Below, one piece after another: positions 1-6,431 of a stretch of 9,221 nucleotides of DNA. The stretch covers positions 1 to 9,221 of the forward strand of contig JALHTP010000183.1 in the NCBI GenBank assembly GCA_022865725.1. The letters are read 5' to 3'. Every line of letters starts with the position of its first letter. Position 1 is the first letter of the stretch. The position numbers and the translations under genes were made by a program. The DNA comes from Methyloceanibacter sp. Lineage in GTDB: Bacteria; Pseudomonadota; Alphaproteobacteria; Rhizobiales; Methyloligellaceae. The notes under the pieces were generated by a model. The model did not search any database and had not been told where the DNA came from. It saw only the letters and a program-made list of their open reading frames with translations.

Positions 1-239
1 CCGAGGATTTGACCGGCGGCGATGCGGCGGAGAACGCCGCCCATATCCGTGCGGTGCTCGGCGGGCAGCAAGGCGCGTTCCGCAATATCGTGCTTCTGAA
101 TGCTGCGGCGGCGCTGCTCGTCGCCGGCACGGCGAAGACGCTGCGCGAGGGCGTGACGCTTGCCGCGCAGTCGATCGACAGCGGCAAAGCCAGGGGCGTG
201 CTAGAAGCCCTCGTTAAGCTCAGCCATGATAGAGTTTGA
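1..239 (+). CDS. trpD: Anthranilate phosphoribosyltransferase, C-terminal fragment (cut by window edge)
   Basis: TrpD transfers the phosphoribosyl group of PRPP to anthranilate, the second step of tryptophan synthesis from chorismate, in the cytoplasm. Only the last 78 codons are present; the first full codon is at position 3 and the gene continues to the left. What is visible fits the end of the family: an EDLTGGDAAENA segment followed by a hydrophobic helix (IVLLNAAAALLVAG), then TLREGVTLAAQSIDSGKA, the usual TrpD C-terminus. The TGA stop at 237-239 lies inside the start of trpC, giving a 14 nt overlap if trpC starts at 226. This suggests translational coupling of consecutive pathway steps. 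The glycine-rich PRPP site and the metal ligands lie outside the window, so I cannot judge whether the enzyme is intact. Confidence 0.96.
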   Translation, partial: EDLTGGDAAENAAHIRAVLGGQQGAFRNIVLLNAAAALLVAGTAKTLREGVTLAAQSIDSGKARGVLEALVKLSHDRV

Positions 240-1062
240 CGCCGTGGCACAGGTGCTCGACAACATCCTCGCCTATAAGCGGAAAGAGGTGGAAGCCGCC
301 AAGGCGGCGGCCGGCGCCGGAGCCCTGCGCGCCCGCGCCGAGGGCGCTTCCCCAGTGCGGCCCTTTGCCGATGCTTTGCGCGCGCGCGTCGGCAAAGGCG
401 CGTTCGCGCTCATCGCCGAGATCAAGAAAGCGAGCCCGTCGAAGGGGCTGATCCGCGCCGATTTCGATCCGCCTTCGCTTGCGCGGGCCTACGAGAAGGG
501 CGGCGCCGCCTGCCTTTCGGTCTTGACCGACGCGCCCTCCTTCCAGGGGCGTCCCGAATATCTCGCCGCCGCGCGGGAGGCGACAAGGCTGCCGGTGCTG
601 CGCAAGGACTTTATGCTCGACCCCTTTCAGGTGCTGGAGGCGCGGGCGCTCGGCGCCGATTGCATCCTCATCATCATGGCGGCGGTGGATGACGCAACAG
701 CGCGCGATCTCGTCGCCGCCGCAGGCGGTCTCGGCATGGATGTTCTCGCCGAGGTGCACGACGAGGCCGAGCTTGGCAGGGCGTTGAAGCTCGACACGAA
801 GCTCATCGGCATCAACAATCGCGACCTCAAGACCTTCGCGACCACGCTTGCCACCACGGAGCGCCTTGCGCCGCTGGTGCCGTCCGATCGCCTCATCATC
901 GCCGAGAGCGGCATCTTCACCCATGCCGACCTTGTCCGGCTTGCCGGCTCGGGGGTGCGCGCCTTCCTCGTGGGCGAAAGCCTGATGCGGCAGGAGGATG
1001 TGGCGGCGGCGACGCGCGCACTGCTCACCGGGTCTCAGGCGCAAGCGGAGGCTGCGCAATGA
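226..1062 (+). CDS. trpC: Indole-3-glycerol phosphate synthase
   Basis: TrpC closes the ring of carboxyphenylamino-deoxyribulose phosphate to indole-3-glycerol phosphate, the fourth step of tryptophan synthesis. The 278-residue product is a single-domain TIM barrel, slightly longer than the usual 255-270, with no fused TrpF. Family signatures are in order: IAEIKKASPSKG (63-74, catalytic Glu65 and Lys67), LRKDF (125-129, Lys127), VLAEVHDE (173-180, Glu176), GINNRDL (195-201), IIAESGI (224-230) and the phosphate-binding FLVGESLM (247-254). The ATG at 226 overlaps trpD. A GTG at 244, 4 nt after the trpD stop, is a plausible alternative start because it gives the common short N-terminus (M-A-Q-V-L-D-N-I-L). 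Neither start has a convincing Shine-Dalgarno sequence. The 3' end overlaps moaC in an ATGA. Confidence 0.97.
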   Translation: MIEFDAVAQVLDNILAYKRKEVEAAKAAAGAGALRARAEGASPVRPFADALRARVGKGAFALIAEIKKASPSKGLIRADFDPPSLARAYEKGGAACLSVLTDAPSFQGRPEYLAAAREATRLPVLRKDFMLDPFQVLEARALGADCILIIMAAVDDATARDLVAAAGGLGMDVLAEVHDEAELGRALKLDTKLIGINNRDLKTFATTLATTERLAPLVPSDRLIIAESGIFTHADLVRLAGSGVRAFLVGESLMRQEDVAAATRALLTGSQAQAEAAQ

Positions 1063-1535
1063 CGGCGCGGCTCAGCCATCTCAACGACAAGGGCGAGGCC
1101 CGCATGGTCGATGTCTCGGCCAAGGAGGTCACCTCTCGCACCGCGCGCGCCGAGGGCTTCGTCGCCATGGCGCCGGGTACGCTCGAGCTGATCCTTGCTG
1201 GCAAGGCGCCTAAGGGCGATGTGCTGGCGACCGCCCGCATCGCCGCCATCATGGCCGCCAAGCGGACGGCCGAGCTGATCCCGCTCTGCCATTCCCTTCC
1301 GCTCTCGGAGGTGACGGTCGATTTCGAGCCGTCACGCGAGCCGCCGGGTTTGCGCGTGCAGGCGACCGCCAAGGTCGACGCCAAGACCGGGGTCGAGATG
1401 GAGGCGCTGGTGGCGGTCTCGATCGCCTGCCTCACCATCTACGACATGGCGAAGGCGGTCGACCGGGAGATGTCCTTCTCCGGCATCCGCCTGGTGGAAA
1501 AGACCGGCGGCCGCTCCGGCCATTTCAAGCGCTGA
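1059..1535 (+). CDS. moaC: Cyclic pyranopterin monophosphate synthase (molybdenum cofactor)
   Basis: MoaC converts the MoaA product 3',8-cyclo-7,8-dihydro-GTP into cyclic pyranopterin monophosphate, the first stable intermediate of molybdenum cofactor synthesis. The length, 158 residues, matches E. coli MoaC (about 161). Visible family motifs are MVDVSAKEVTSRTA near the N-terminus, AAKRTAELIPLCHSLPLS (66-83, with the conserved Lys68 and His78) and the active-site stretch IYDMAKAVDR (127-136), where Asp129 and Lys132 match the catalytic Asp128 and Lys131 of E. coli. The protein ends in the typical KTGGRSGHFKR. The start ATG shares ATGA with the trpC stop, and the TGA stop shares one base with the moeA ATG, so trpC, moaC and moeA look translationally coupled. 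No separate promoter is visible. Confidence 0.98.
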   Translation: MTARLSHLNDKGEARMVDVSAKEVTSRTARAEGFVAMAPGTLELILAGKAPKGDVLATARIAAIMAAKRTAELIPLCHSLPLSEVTVDFEPSREPPGLRVQATAKVDAKTGVEMEALVAVSIACLTIYDMAKAVDREMSFSGIRLVEKTGGRSGHFKR

Positions 1536-2740
1536 TGGCACTGCTCTCGGTCGCTGAAGCGCTTGCCCGCGTGACGCAAGGATTGGCGCCGCTCGAGGCT
1601 GAGCGCGTGGCGCTCGACCAGGCAAAAGGCCGCGTGCTTGCCGAGGATCTCGCGGCACGCCTCACCCAGCCGCCTTTCGACGCTTCGGCCATGGACGGCT
1701 ATGCGGTCCGCGCCGCCGACGTAGCGGCGCTGCCGGCGACGCTCAGGCTGATCGGCGCCTCCCTCGCCGGCGCTGGCTTCAGGGGGCGCGTGGGGCATGG
1801 CGAGGCCGTGCGCATCTTCACCGGCGCGCCGGTGCCCGACGGCGCCGACACCATCGTCATCCAGGAAAATGCCGACGAGGTTTCGGGTGCGGTCAGCGTC
1901 AAGGACGCTGCCGCCGGCCGGCATATCCGCCCGCGTGGACAGGACTTCAAGGAAGGTGAAATCCTGCTTCGGACCGGCACAAGGCTTGGTCCCCGCGAGC
2001 TGATGCTTGCCGCCTCCATGAACCACGCCGAGCTCCCCGTCCGCCGCAAGCCGAAGGTGGCGATCCTCGCCACGGGCGATGAGGTGGTGCCGCCGGGCTC
2101 GGAGCTCGCGGCTGATCAGATCGTGTCCTCCGTGCCTTACGGGCTTGCGGCGCTGATCGAGCGCCATGGCGGAGAGGCCATGAGCCTCGGCATCGCCAAG
2201 GACGACAAAGAGAGCCTCGTCACGCTCGCCCGCGCCGGAAGCGCCGCCGACATCCTGCTCACCATCGGGGGGGCCTCCGTGGGCGAGCGCGACCTCGTGG
2301 CGAGCGCGCTCCGCACCGAAGGGCTCGAGCTCGATTTCTGGAAGATCGCCATGCGGCCGGGAAAGCCCCTGCTCTATGGCCGGCTCGGTAGCCAGCGCGT
2401 GCTCGGGCTGCCGGGGAACCCGGTCTCGGCCTTCGTCGCTTCGCTCGTGTTCCTGGTGCCGATGCTCGAGCGGATGCTTGGGCTCGTCCAAGCGGCGAGA
2501 GCCGAGCCACATGGGCTGCTTGGCGAGGCGCTGCCAGCCAATGGCGAGCGGGAGCATTACATGGGCGCGGTCTCGGAATGGCGGGAGGATGGCACGCGCA
2601 TCGTGCGTCCCCTGCCCTCCCAGGACTCATCGCTTGTTGCCGGGCTCACCTGCGCCGATTGCCTGATCGTGCGGCTGCCGCATGCGCCTGCCCTGCCCGC
2701 GGGCGCCCGGGTCGGGATCTTGCCGCTCGATCGCGGTTAA
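1535..2740 (+). CDS. moeA: Molybdopterin molybdenumtransferase
   Basis: MoeA inserts molybdate into adenylylated molybdopterin, the last step of basic molybdenum cofactor synthesis, after MoaC, MoaD/E and MogA/MoaB. The 401-residue length matches the bacterial family (about 400-410). Motifs in order are MDGYAVRAAD (53-62), IFTGAPVPDGADTIV (94-108), RPRGQDFKEGE (132-142), VAILATGDEVVPPGS (175-189), the MPT-binding IGGASVGERD (244-253), RPGKP (274-278) and LPGNPVSAFV (292-301). The last roughly 80 residues correspond to the C-terminal domain IV. The gene overlaps the moaC stop by one base (TGATG) and is the last gene of this operon; the next coding start, lexA, is 179 nt away and has its own operator. 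All key motifs appear intact. Confidence 0.97.
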   Translation: MALLSVAEALARVTQGLAPLEAERVALDQAKGRVLAEDLAARLTQPPFDASAMDGYAVRAADVAALPATLRLIGASLAGAGFRGRVGHGEAVRIFTGAPVPDGADTIVIQENADEVSGAVSVKDAAAGRHIRPRGQDFKEGEILLRTGTRLGPRELMLAASMNHAELPVRRKPKVAILATGDEVVPPGSELAADQIVSSVPYGLAALIERHGGEAMSLGIAKDDKESLVTLARAGSAADILLTIGGASVGERDLVASALRTEGLELDFWKIAMRPGKPLLYGRLGSQRVLGLPGNPVSAFVASLVFLVPMLERMLGLVQAARAEPHGLLGEALPANGEREHYMGAVSEWREDGTRIVRPLPSQDSSLVAGLTCADCLIVRLPHAPALPAGARVGILPLDRG

Positions 2741-2742
2741 GG

Positions 2743-2781
2743 CGCCGGAAACCCGAATCGCCCGAGGTCACTCTTCCGGCG
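2743..2781 (+). terminator. Possible stem-loop after moeA
   Basis: An 8 bp perfect inverted repeat, CGCCGGAA (2743-2750) and TTCCGGCG (2774-2781), starts 2 nt after the moeA stop and encloses a 23 nt loop. There is no strong T tract right after it (only TTTT about 14 nt further on), so it is not a classical intrinsic terminator. It may slow transcription or protect the 3' end of the operon mRNA. Confidence 0.3.
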
Positions 2782-2811
2782 GCGTCCTACCGCATTTTGT
2801 GGCATTGCCGC

Positions 2812-2855
2812 TTGCAGAACACAAACAGAACAGATAAACTGTTCATGATTTGTAC
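2812..2855 (+). promoter_or_regulatory. lexA promoter/operator: perfect SOS box plus a second imperfect box facing it
   Basis: GAAC at 2817-2820 and GAAC at 2828-2831 are separated by exactly 7 nt. This is the known alphaproteobacterial LexA box (GAAC-N7-GAAC, equal to GTTC-N7-GTTC on the other strand). Nine nt later, GTTC (2841-2844)-N7-GTAC (2852-2855) forms an opposite-facing box with one mismatch. A weak sigma70-like pair, TTGCAG (2812-2817) and TAAACT (2835-2840), has 17 nt spacing, so the perfect box would fill the promoter spacer and bound LexA would block RNA polymerase. This fits autorepression of lexA and induction after DNA damage. The box is seen directly; the promoter hexamers are inferred. 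Confidence 0.85.
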
Positions 2856-2919
2856 AAGCGGGCTCCGCAATCGTTAAAACGTCGAACGAACGAAGTCCAA
2901 AGCGCTCAAAGGGGACCAG

Positions 2920-3621
2920 ATGCTCACTTCGAAGCAAAAAGAGCTTCTCATGTTCATCCATGAGCGGTTGAAGGAGACCGGCGTTCCGCCCTCCTTCGAC
3001 GAGATGAAAGAGGCGCTCGATCTCAAGTCGAAATCGGGCATCCATCGGCTGATTACAGCGCTTGAGGAGCGCGGCTTCGTGCGCCGCCTGCCGCATCGGG
3101 CGCGGGCCATGGAGATCGTGAAGCTGCCCGATTCAATGCCCCAGCCGCTTGCCCAGCGCTCCCGCGGCTTCTCGCCAAGCGTGATCGAGGGGAGCTTGGG
3201 CCGCGTGCCCCAGGTGGCCGAAGGCGAGAGCCTCCCCCAGACCGTGAGCGTGCCGGTGATGGGCCGCATCGCCGCCGGCGTTCCGATCGAGGCGATCCAG
3301 ACCCGCATGAGCACGATCGAGGTGCCGCCTGAGCTCCTCAGCAAGGGCGAGCATTTCGCGCTCGAGGTCAAAGGCGATTCCATGATCGATGCCGGCATTC
3401 TCGAAGGCGACACGATCATCGTCAGGAAATGTGAGGACGCGACCAACGGCGATATCGTCGTGGCGCTGGTCGACGAGGAGGAGGCCACGCTCAAGCGCTT
3501 GCGGCGGCGTGGCGACTCTATCGCGCTCGAAGCGGCCAATCCAGCCTACGAGACGCGCATCTTCGGCCCCGACCGCGTGCGCGTGCAGGGACGCCTCGTC
3601 GGCCTGATCCGGCGCTACTGA
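2920..3621 (+). CDS. lexA: LexA repressor, SOS response
   Basis: LexA represses DNA-damage genes and cleaves itself when RecA filaments form on single-stranded DNA. The 233-residue product has an N-terminal winged-helix DNA-binding domain (about 1-70; LTSKQKELLMFIHERL at the start, then a helix-turn-helix with KSKSGIHRLITALEERGF) and a C-terminal S24 peptidase domain. The self-cleavage bond is Ala119-Gly120 in GRIAAGVP. The catalytic pair is Ser154 (KGDSMID) and Lys192 (ATLKRLRRRG), 38 residues apart as expected. It is longer than E. coli LexA (202), mainly through a linker between the domains (about 70-108), as is usual in alphaproteobacteria. The ATG follows AAAGGGG at 2908-2914. A LexA box lies about 90 nt upstream, so autoregulation is likely. 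It converges with comEC. Confidence 0.98.
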   Translation: MLTSKQKELLMFIHERLKETGVPPSFDEMKEALDLKSKSGIHRLITALEERGFVRRLPHRARAMEIVKLPDSMPQPLAQRSRGFSPSVIEGSLGRVPQVAEGESLPQTVSVPVMGRIAAGVPIEAIQTRMSTIEVPPELLSKGEHFALEVKGDSMIDAGILEGDTIIVRKCEDATNGDIVVALVDEEEATLKRLRRRGDSIALEAANPAYETRIFGPDRVRVQGRLVGLIRRY

Positions 3622-3643
3622 CGAGTCTTTTTCACTTTTCCTT

Positions 3644-3737
3644 TTGTCATCGCCCGGCTTGACCGGGCGATCCAGTAACGCCTGTCGGCGTTACTAAGCT
3701 CGTGAGTACTGGATGCCCGCCTGCGCGGGCATGACAA
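3644..3737. repeat. Palindromic mosaic repeat (REP-like), element A
   Basis: This 94 bp element between lexA and comEC has perfect 7 bp terminal inverted repeats: TTGTCAT (3644-3650) and ATGACAA (3731-3737). Inside are three hairpins: TCGCCCGG/CCGGGCGA with loop CTTGA (3650-3670), AGTAACGCC/GGCGTTACT with a 4 nt loop (3674-3695), and ATGCCCGC/GCGGGCAT with loop CTGC (3713-3732). A further pairing, ATCCAGTA (3670-3677) with TACTGGAT (3707-3714), competes with the middle hairpin. Read on the minus strand it gives the peptide MPAQAGIQ, which I recognise as a signature of short dispersed palindromic repeats in proteobacterial genomes. It may end transcription from both convergent genes, but no T tract follows any of the hairpins. 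Copy number cannot be seen from one window. Confidence 0.8.
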
Positions 3738-3772
3738 GCGGGGGCGCCGAGAATCCTGCGGCCCTCTTCTTC

Positions 3773-6040
3773 TCATTCCTCGGGATTGCCGTCGGAACGC
3801 TTCGTAGCGTCGTCGGCATCCTCGTCACCGGCTTCGTTGTCATGGGCATGGGCTTGGCCTGCACGGGACGAAGGTCCCGGCGTGACAATGGCGCGGTCGG
3901 GCACCCAGGGCCTGTGCCCGCGCGCAGCGGCGACTGTCTCCGTCCGGATCGAGAGGCCTTCGATATAGAGCGCGTGCGCGCCTTCGGCTTTCAGCATGCG
4001 CCGGTCGACGATCACACGCGCGGCGCGGCACTTCTTGCCGACTGTGAAGGGCGCGATGACGATGTCGGCAAGGCGGCAGTCCTCCTCGAGCGCGCCCGCA
4101 TCGCGGATGAGCGCCACGGTCTTGCCCTTGACCGTGCCGATGCAGCCGAGAGTGTCGCAGCGGAAGATGCTCTCGTCCGCCGCCGCAGTGGCGTCGCGAT
4201 CGTCGCCGTCGGCGAGCAGCCAATTGTCGACGCTGTAGCTTGCGGCGGTCGCCGGCGGAAAGACGAGATTGCCGCTCTCCGACCTGAGCGCCGCCGTGGC
4301 CCCCTCCCGCTCGATGAGAATGTCGGGCCGCTCGCCGCCCGGCGCGAGCGCAAGCCCCGACGCGGCGATGACGAGGCCGAGCGCCCGCGTCCGCGTCCGC
4401 CACAGGCAGAGCCACAAGCCGCCGAGCACGATCAGGGCGAGCGAGAAGCCTGAGATGCGCGGCAGGATGGTGACCGCGCCGGGCCCTGACTCCACCCATT
4501 CGCCCGCTCCCACCATCAGCTCGATGCCGAGCCCCATGGCCCGAAGCGGCCAGGCTTCGAGGCCGAAGGGCATGGCGATCATGCTCAACACGGCCATGGG
4601 CATGATCAGCAGGCTGACGAGAGGCGCCGCGATCAGATTGGCGATGAGGCCGTAATGGGTCATGCGGTGGAAGTGGTAGACGGCGAAGGGCGCGATCGCC
4701 GTGCCCGCCACGAGCGTGGTGACGGCGGCGCCCGTCACGAGGCCCCAACCTTTCCGCAAAGTCCCCCATACGGGGCTCACATCGGCGAGCCGCTCCCGCT
4801 CCGCCATCCATTCATAGAGAGCGACGAGCGCAACCACCGCCGCAAACGACATCTCGAAGCTCGGGTCGAACAACGATTCCGGAGCGACAATGAGAATGGC
4901 GAGCGCGGCCAGCGCGACATTGCGCATCGTCAGGGCCGGCCGGTCGAGCATGACTGCGATCAGCACGATGCTCGTCATGATCCAGGAGCGGACCGTGGGT
5001 ACGGCGGCGCCAGACAGGGCAAGATAGAAGGTGGCCGCGGCGAGCGCCGAAGCGGCGGCCCATTTCTTGATGGGGTAAAGGAGCGCAAGCGCGGGCACGG
5101 ATGCCAGCAGCGCGCGCACGAGCCAGAACACGGTGCCCGCCATGATCACCATATGCAGGCCGGAGATCGAGATGATATGGGCGAGCCCTGAATCGCGCAT
5201 GGATTGGGTCACCTCCTCGGAGATGCCGCCGCGCTCGCCGGTGATCAGAGCCGCCGCGATCTCGCCTGTCTCTCCGGGCAACGCGGCTCTGATGCGGGCA
5301 TTGATCTTGGCTCGCAGCGCATCGACAGTGCCCCACGCCGCCAAGTCCCATGGGGGCGCGGGCACAGCGTCGAGGGGGGAGATTTTGCTCGTTGCGTAGC
5401 CGGTCGCGCCGAGGCGGGCGAACCAGGCCTGGCGCCCGAAATCGAAGCCGCCCGGCTCGATGGGCTCAGGCGGCGGCTGAAGCGTCGCATTGAGGCTGAC
5501 GGCCTCGCCGATCTCGATGTTTGACACATCCTTGGCGGGCATCGTCACGCGCAGGCGATAGGGACGCATCTCAGGCTTCAGATCGCCCAAAGAGAGGACC
5601 CGCAAAGTGATCCTGGCGCGTCCCTTGTCGCGGAGTTCGTGCGCCTCGACGAAGCCCGTCGCTTTGACATAGCGGAGCTCATGGGACAGCACGGGCGCCC
5701 GGGCCATCTCGGTGCGGAGCTTGGCGGCGGCGAAGCCTGACGCGAAGGCGAGCGCCGCGGCGCCGATGCATAATCCGAGCGGCGCATGTTTCGCGGCGAG
5801 GCAGAGCCCGGTGGCGCCAAGCAGAAGTGCTACGGCCAGTCTTGCGCCCGGCTCATCGGTGAGGGTGAAATAGCTGATGATGCCGCCGGCGAACAGCACC
5901 GGCAGCCAGAGGAACCAGCGGTCCTGCTCGGCTTCGAGCGCGCGGGCTGACGCTCCGAGAGACGCCGCCAGCAGCCCCTCGCGGCGCCTTGCGCCGGCGC
6001 GGTCTTCGCCGCCCCACCCCTCTTCGCCCCGGTCCGGCAT
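3773..6040 (-). CDS. comEC: ComEC/Rec2-family DNA-uptake channel, inner membrane
   Basis: ComEC-family proteins form the inner-membrane channel that passes single-stranded DNA into the cytoplasm during natural transformation. The 755-residue product has N-terminal membrane segments (about 43-60 and 67-105), a soluble region resembling the family's OB-like DUF4131 domain (about 125-220), and the Competence domain (about 255-550). Signatures of that domain are ALITGERGGIS (264-274), DSGLAHIISISGLHM (283-297), SGAAVPTVRSWIM (343-355) and FDPSFEMSFAAV (391-402), spread over several hydrophobic helices. Residues about 570-715 are soluble and contain FRCDTLGCIG (626-635), but no HxHxDH zinc motif, so the metallo-beta-lactamase-like nuclease domain of other ComECs is absent or degenerate. 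The last 20 residues are acidic and follow a segment read from a palindromic element. It is convergent with lexA and divergent from the toxin-antitoxin genes. Competence of this organism is not implied. Confidence 0.94.
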   Translation of the reverse strand: MPDRGEEGWGGEDRAGARRREGLLAASLGASARALEAEQDRWFLWLPVLFAGGIISYFTLTDEPGARLAVALLLGATGLCLAAKHAPLGLCIGAAALAFASGFAAAKLRTEMARAPVLSHELRYVKATGFVEAHELRDKGRARITLRVLSLGDLKPEMRPYRLRVTMPAKDVSNIEIGEAVSLNATLQPPPEPIEPGGFDFGRQAWFARLGATGYATSKISPLDAVPAPPWDLAAWGTVDALRAKINARIRAALPGETGEIAAALITGERGGISEEVTQSMRDSGLAHIISISGLHMVIMAGTVFWLVRALLASVPALALLYPIKKWAAASALAAATFYLALSGAAVPTVRSWIMTSIVLIAVMLDRPALTMRNVALAALAILIVAPESLFDPSFEMSFAAVVALVALYEWMAERERLADVSPVWGTLRKGWGLVTGAAVTTLVAGTAIAPFAVYHFHRMTHYGLIANLIAAPLVSLLIMPMAVLSMIAMPFGLEAWPLRAMGLGIELMVGAGEWVESGPGAVTILPRISGFSLALIVLGGLWLCLWRTRTRALGLVIAASGLALAPGGERPDILIEREGATAALRSESGNLVFPPATAASYSVDNWLLADGDDRDATAAADESIFRCDTLGCIGTVKGKTVALIRDAGALEEDCRLADIVIAPFTVGKKCRAARVIVDRRMLKAEGAHALYIEGLSIRTETVAAARGHRPWVPDRAIVTPGPSSRAGQAHAHDNEAGDEDADDATKRSDGNPEE
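3837..3888. repeat. Second palindromic element (B) inside the 3' end of comEC
   Basis: This 52 bp segment has nearly the same ends as element A: TTGTCATG (3837-3844) pairs with CGTGACAA (3881-3888) over 8 bp with one G-T wobble. It contains an internal hairpin, CGGGAC/GTCCCG with loop GAAG (3864-3879), and a weaker one around GGGC-TTG-GCCT (3847-3857). It lies fully within the comEC frame and encodes residues about 718-735 on the minus strand. The shared ends, the internal hairpins and the 99 bp distance to element A suggest the same repeat family, but the interiors differ, so this is an inference. Confidence 0.5.
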
Positions 6041-6206
6041 GGCCGATGCTTAAGATCGGGCAGCGACGGCCCCCGGCCCTGCCCTTACACCGCATCTAGC
6101 CCTATGCTACATCACGGCCGCATCCACCCGCGCCAAAATCGCTCGGTTGCTTGAGCAGGCGCGAATGCCCCTTTCCTTGCCGAAGCGGGAGAAGCATATT
6201 CCAGCC
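6041..6206. other. Divergent intergenic region between comEC and the toxin-antitoxin genes
   Basis: These 166 nt should hold the promoters for comEC (-) and for the antitoxin-toxin-gltX unit (+). I see no convincing sigma70 pair on either strand; TTACAC (6085-6090)-N17-TACATC (6108-6113) on the plus strand is only a weak candidate. Short inverted repeats are present: TAGC-N5-GCTA (6097-6109) and TGCT-TG-AGCA (6148-6157). The second lies about 50 nt before the antitoxin start and could be an autoregulatory operator, though this is speculative. An in-frame ATG at 6147 would extend the antitoxin by 20 residues, but I consider it non-coding. Confidence 0.4.
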
Positions 6207-6431
6207 ATGAGCAAGCTGTTGGAGAAGGCGCTGGAGGCGGTGCGACGATTGTCCCCTGACGGACAAGATGAGATCGCGCGCGCCATGCTGACTTTGGCAG
6301 GCGAGGGCGAACCAGAGCCGATCGACCCGGCGCATTTGCCGAATGTGTTGCAAAGCCTGGCCCAGGCACAGCGCCGTCAATTCGCGACCGATGCTGAGGT
6401 GGAAGCCGCGTTTCGCCGCTTCGACGCATGA
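6207..6431 (+). CDS. Type II toxin-antitoxin system antitoxin (ParD/RelB-like)
   Basis: This small protein of 74 residues probably binds and neutralises the ParE/RelE-type toxin encoded next to it. The sequence begins MSKLLEKALEAVRRLSPDGQ and continues DEIARAMLTLAG, an amphipathic helix pattern common at the N-terminus of such antitoxins. It ends with QRRQFATDAEVEAAFRRFD, matching the common 'G-E-F-A-T/S-D-E-E-V-E-A-x-F-R-R-F' tail that wraps the toxin. I chose ATG 6207 because the extra 20 residues from ATG 6147 look unlike the family; GGGAGAAG (6187-6194) is a somewhat distant candidate ribosome binding site. The stop overlaps the toxin ATG (ATGA at 6428-6431), the usual coupling in these modules. 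The reading frame is intact. The family assignment is by motif recall; the subfamily is uncertain. Confidence 0.8.
   Translation: MSKLLEKALEAVRRLSPDGQDEIARAMLTLAGEGEPEPIDPAHLPNVLQSLAQAQRRQFATDAEVEAAFRRFDA

Noticed and set aside
220..1059. 279-codon minus-strand frame opposite trpC
   Set aside because: It is a shadow of trpC: low-complexity Arg/Gly/Ala-rich product, no motifs, full overlap with a certain gene.
1439..2557. 372-codon minus-strand frame opposite moaC and moeA
   Set aside because: It is His/Arg/Glu-rich with no family motif and crosses two well-supported genes; a GC-driven shadow frame.
2800..2815. Possible sigma54 promoter (TGGCAT...TTGC) before lexA
   Set aside because: The distance between the GG and GC elements is 11 nt rather than the required 10, and the match overlaps the LexA-controlled promoter region.
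2884..2895. GAACGAACGAAG near the lexA start as another LexA site
   Set aside because: The GAAC units are adjacent, not 7 nt apart, and the sequence 11 nt after the first is GTCC, so the box spacing is absent.
3644..3737. CRISPR-like or insertion-sequence remnant
   Set aside because: There are no regularly spaced direct repeats and no transposase fragment; the structure is a compact palindromic repeat.
3713..4453. 246-codon plus-strand frame opposite the end of comEC
   Set aside because: It begins inside palindromic element A and runs antisense to comEC; the product is Arg-rich low complexity without recognised motifs.
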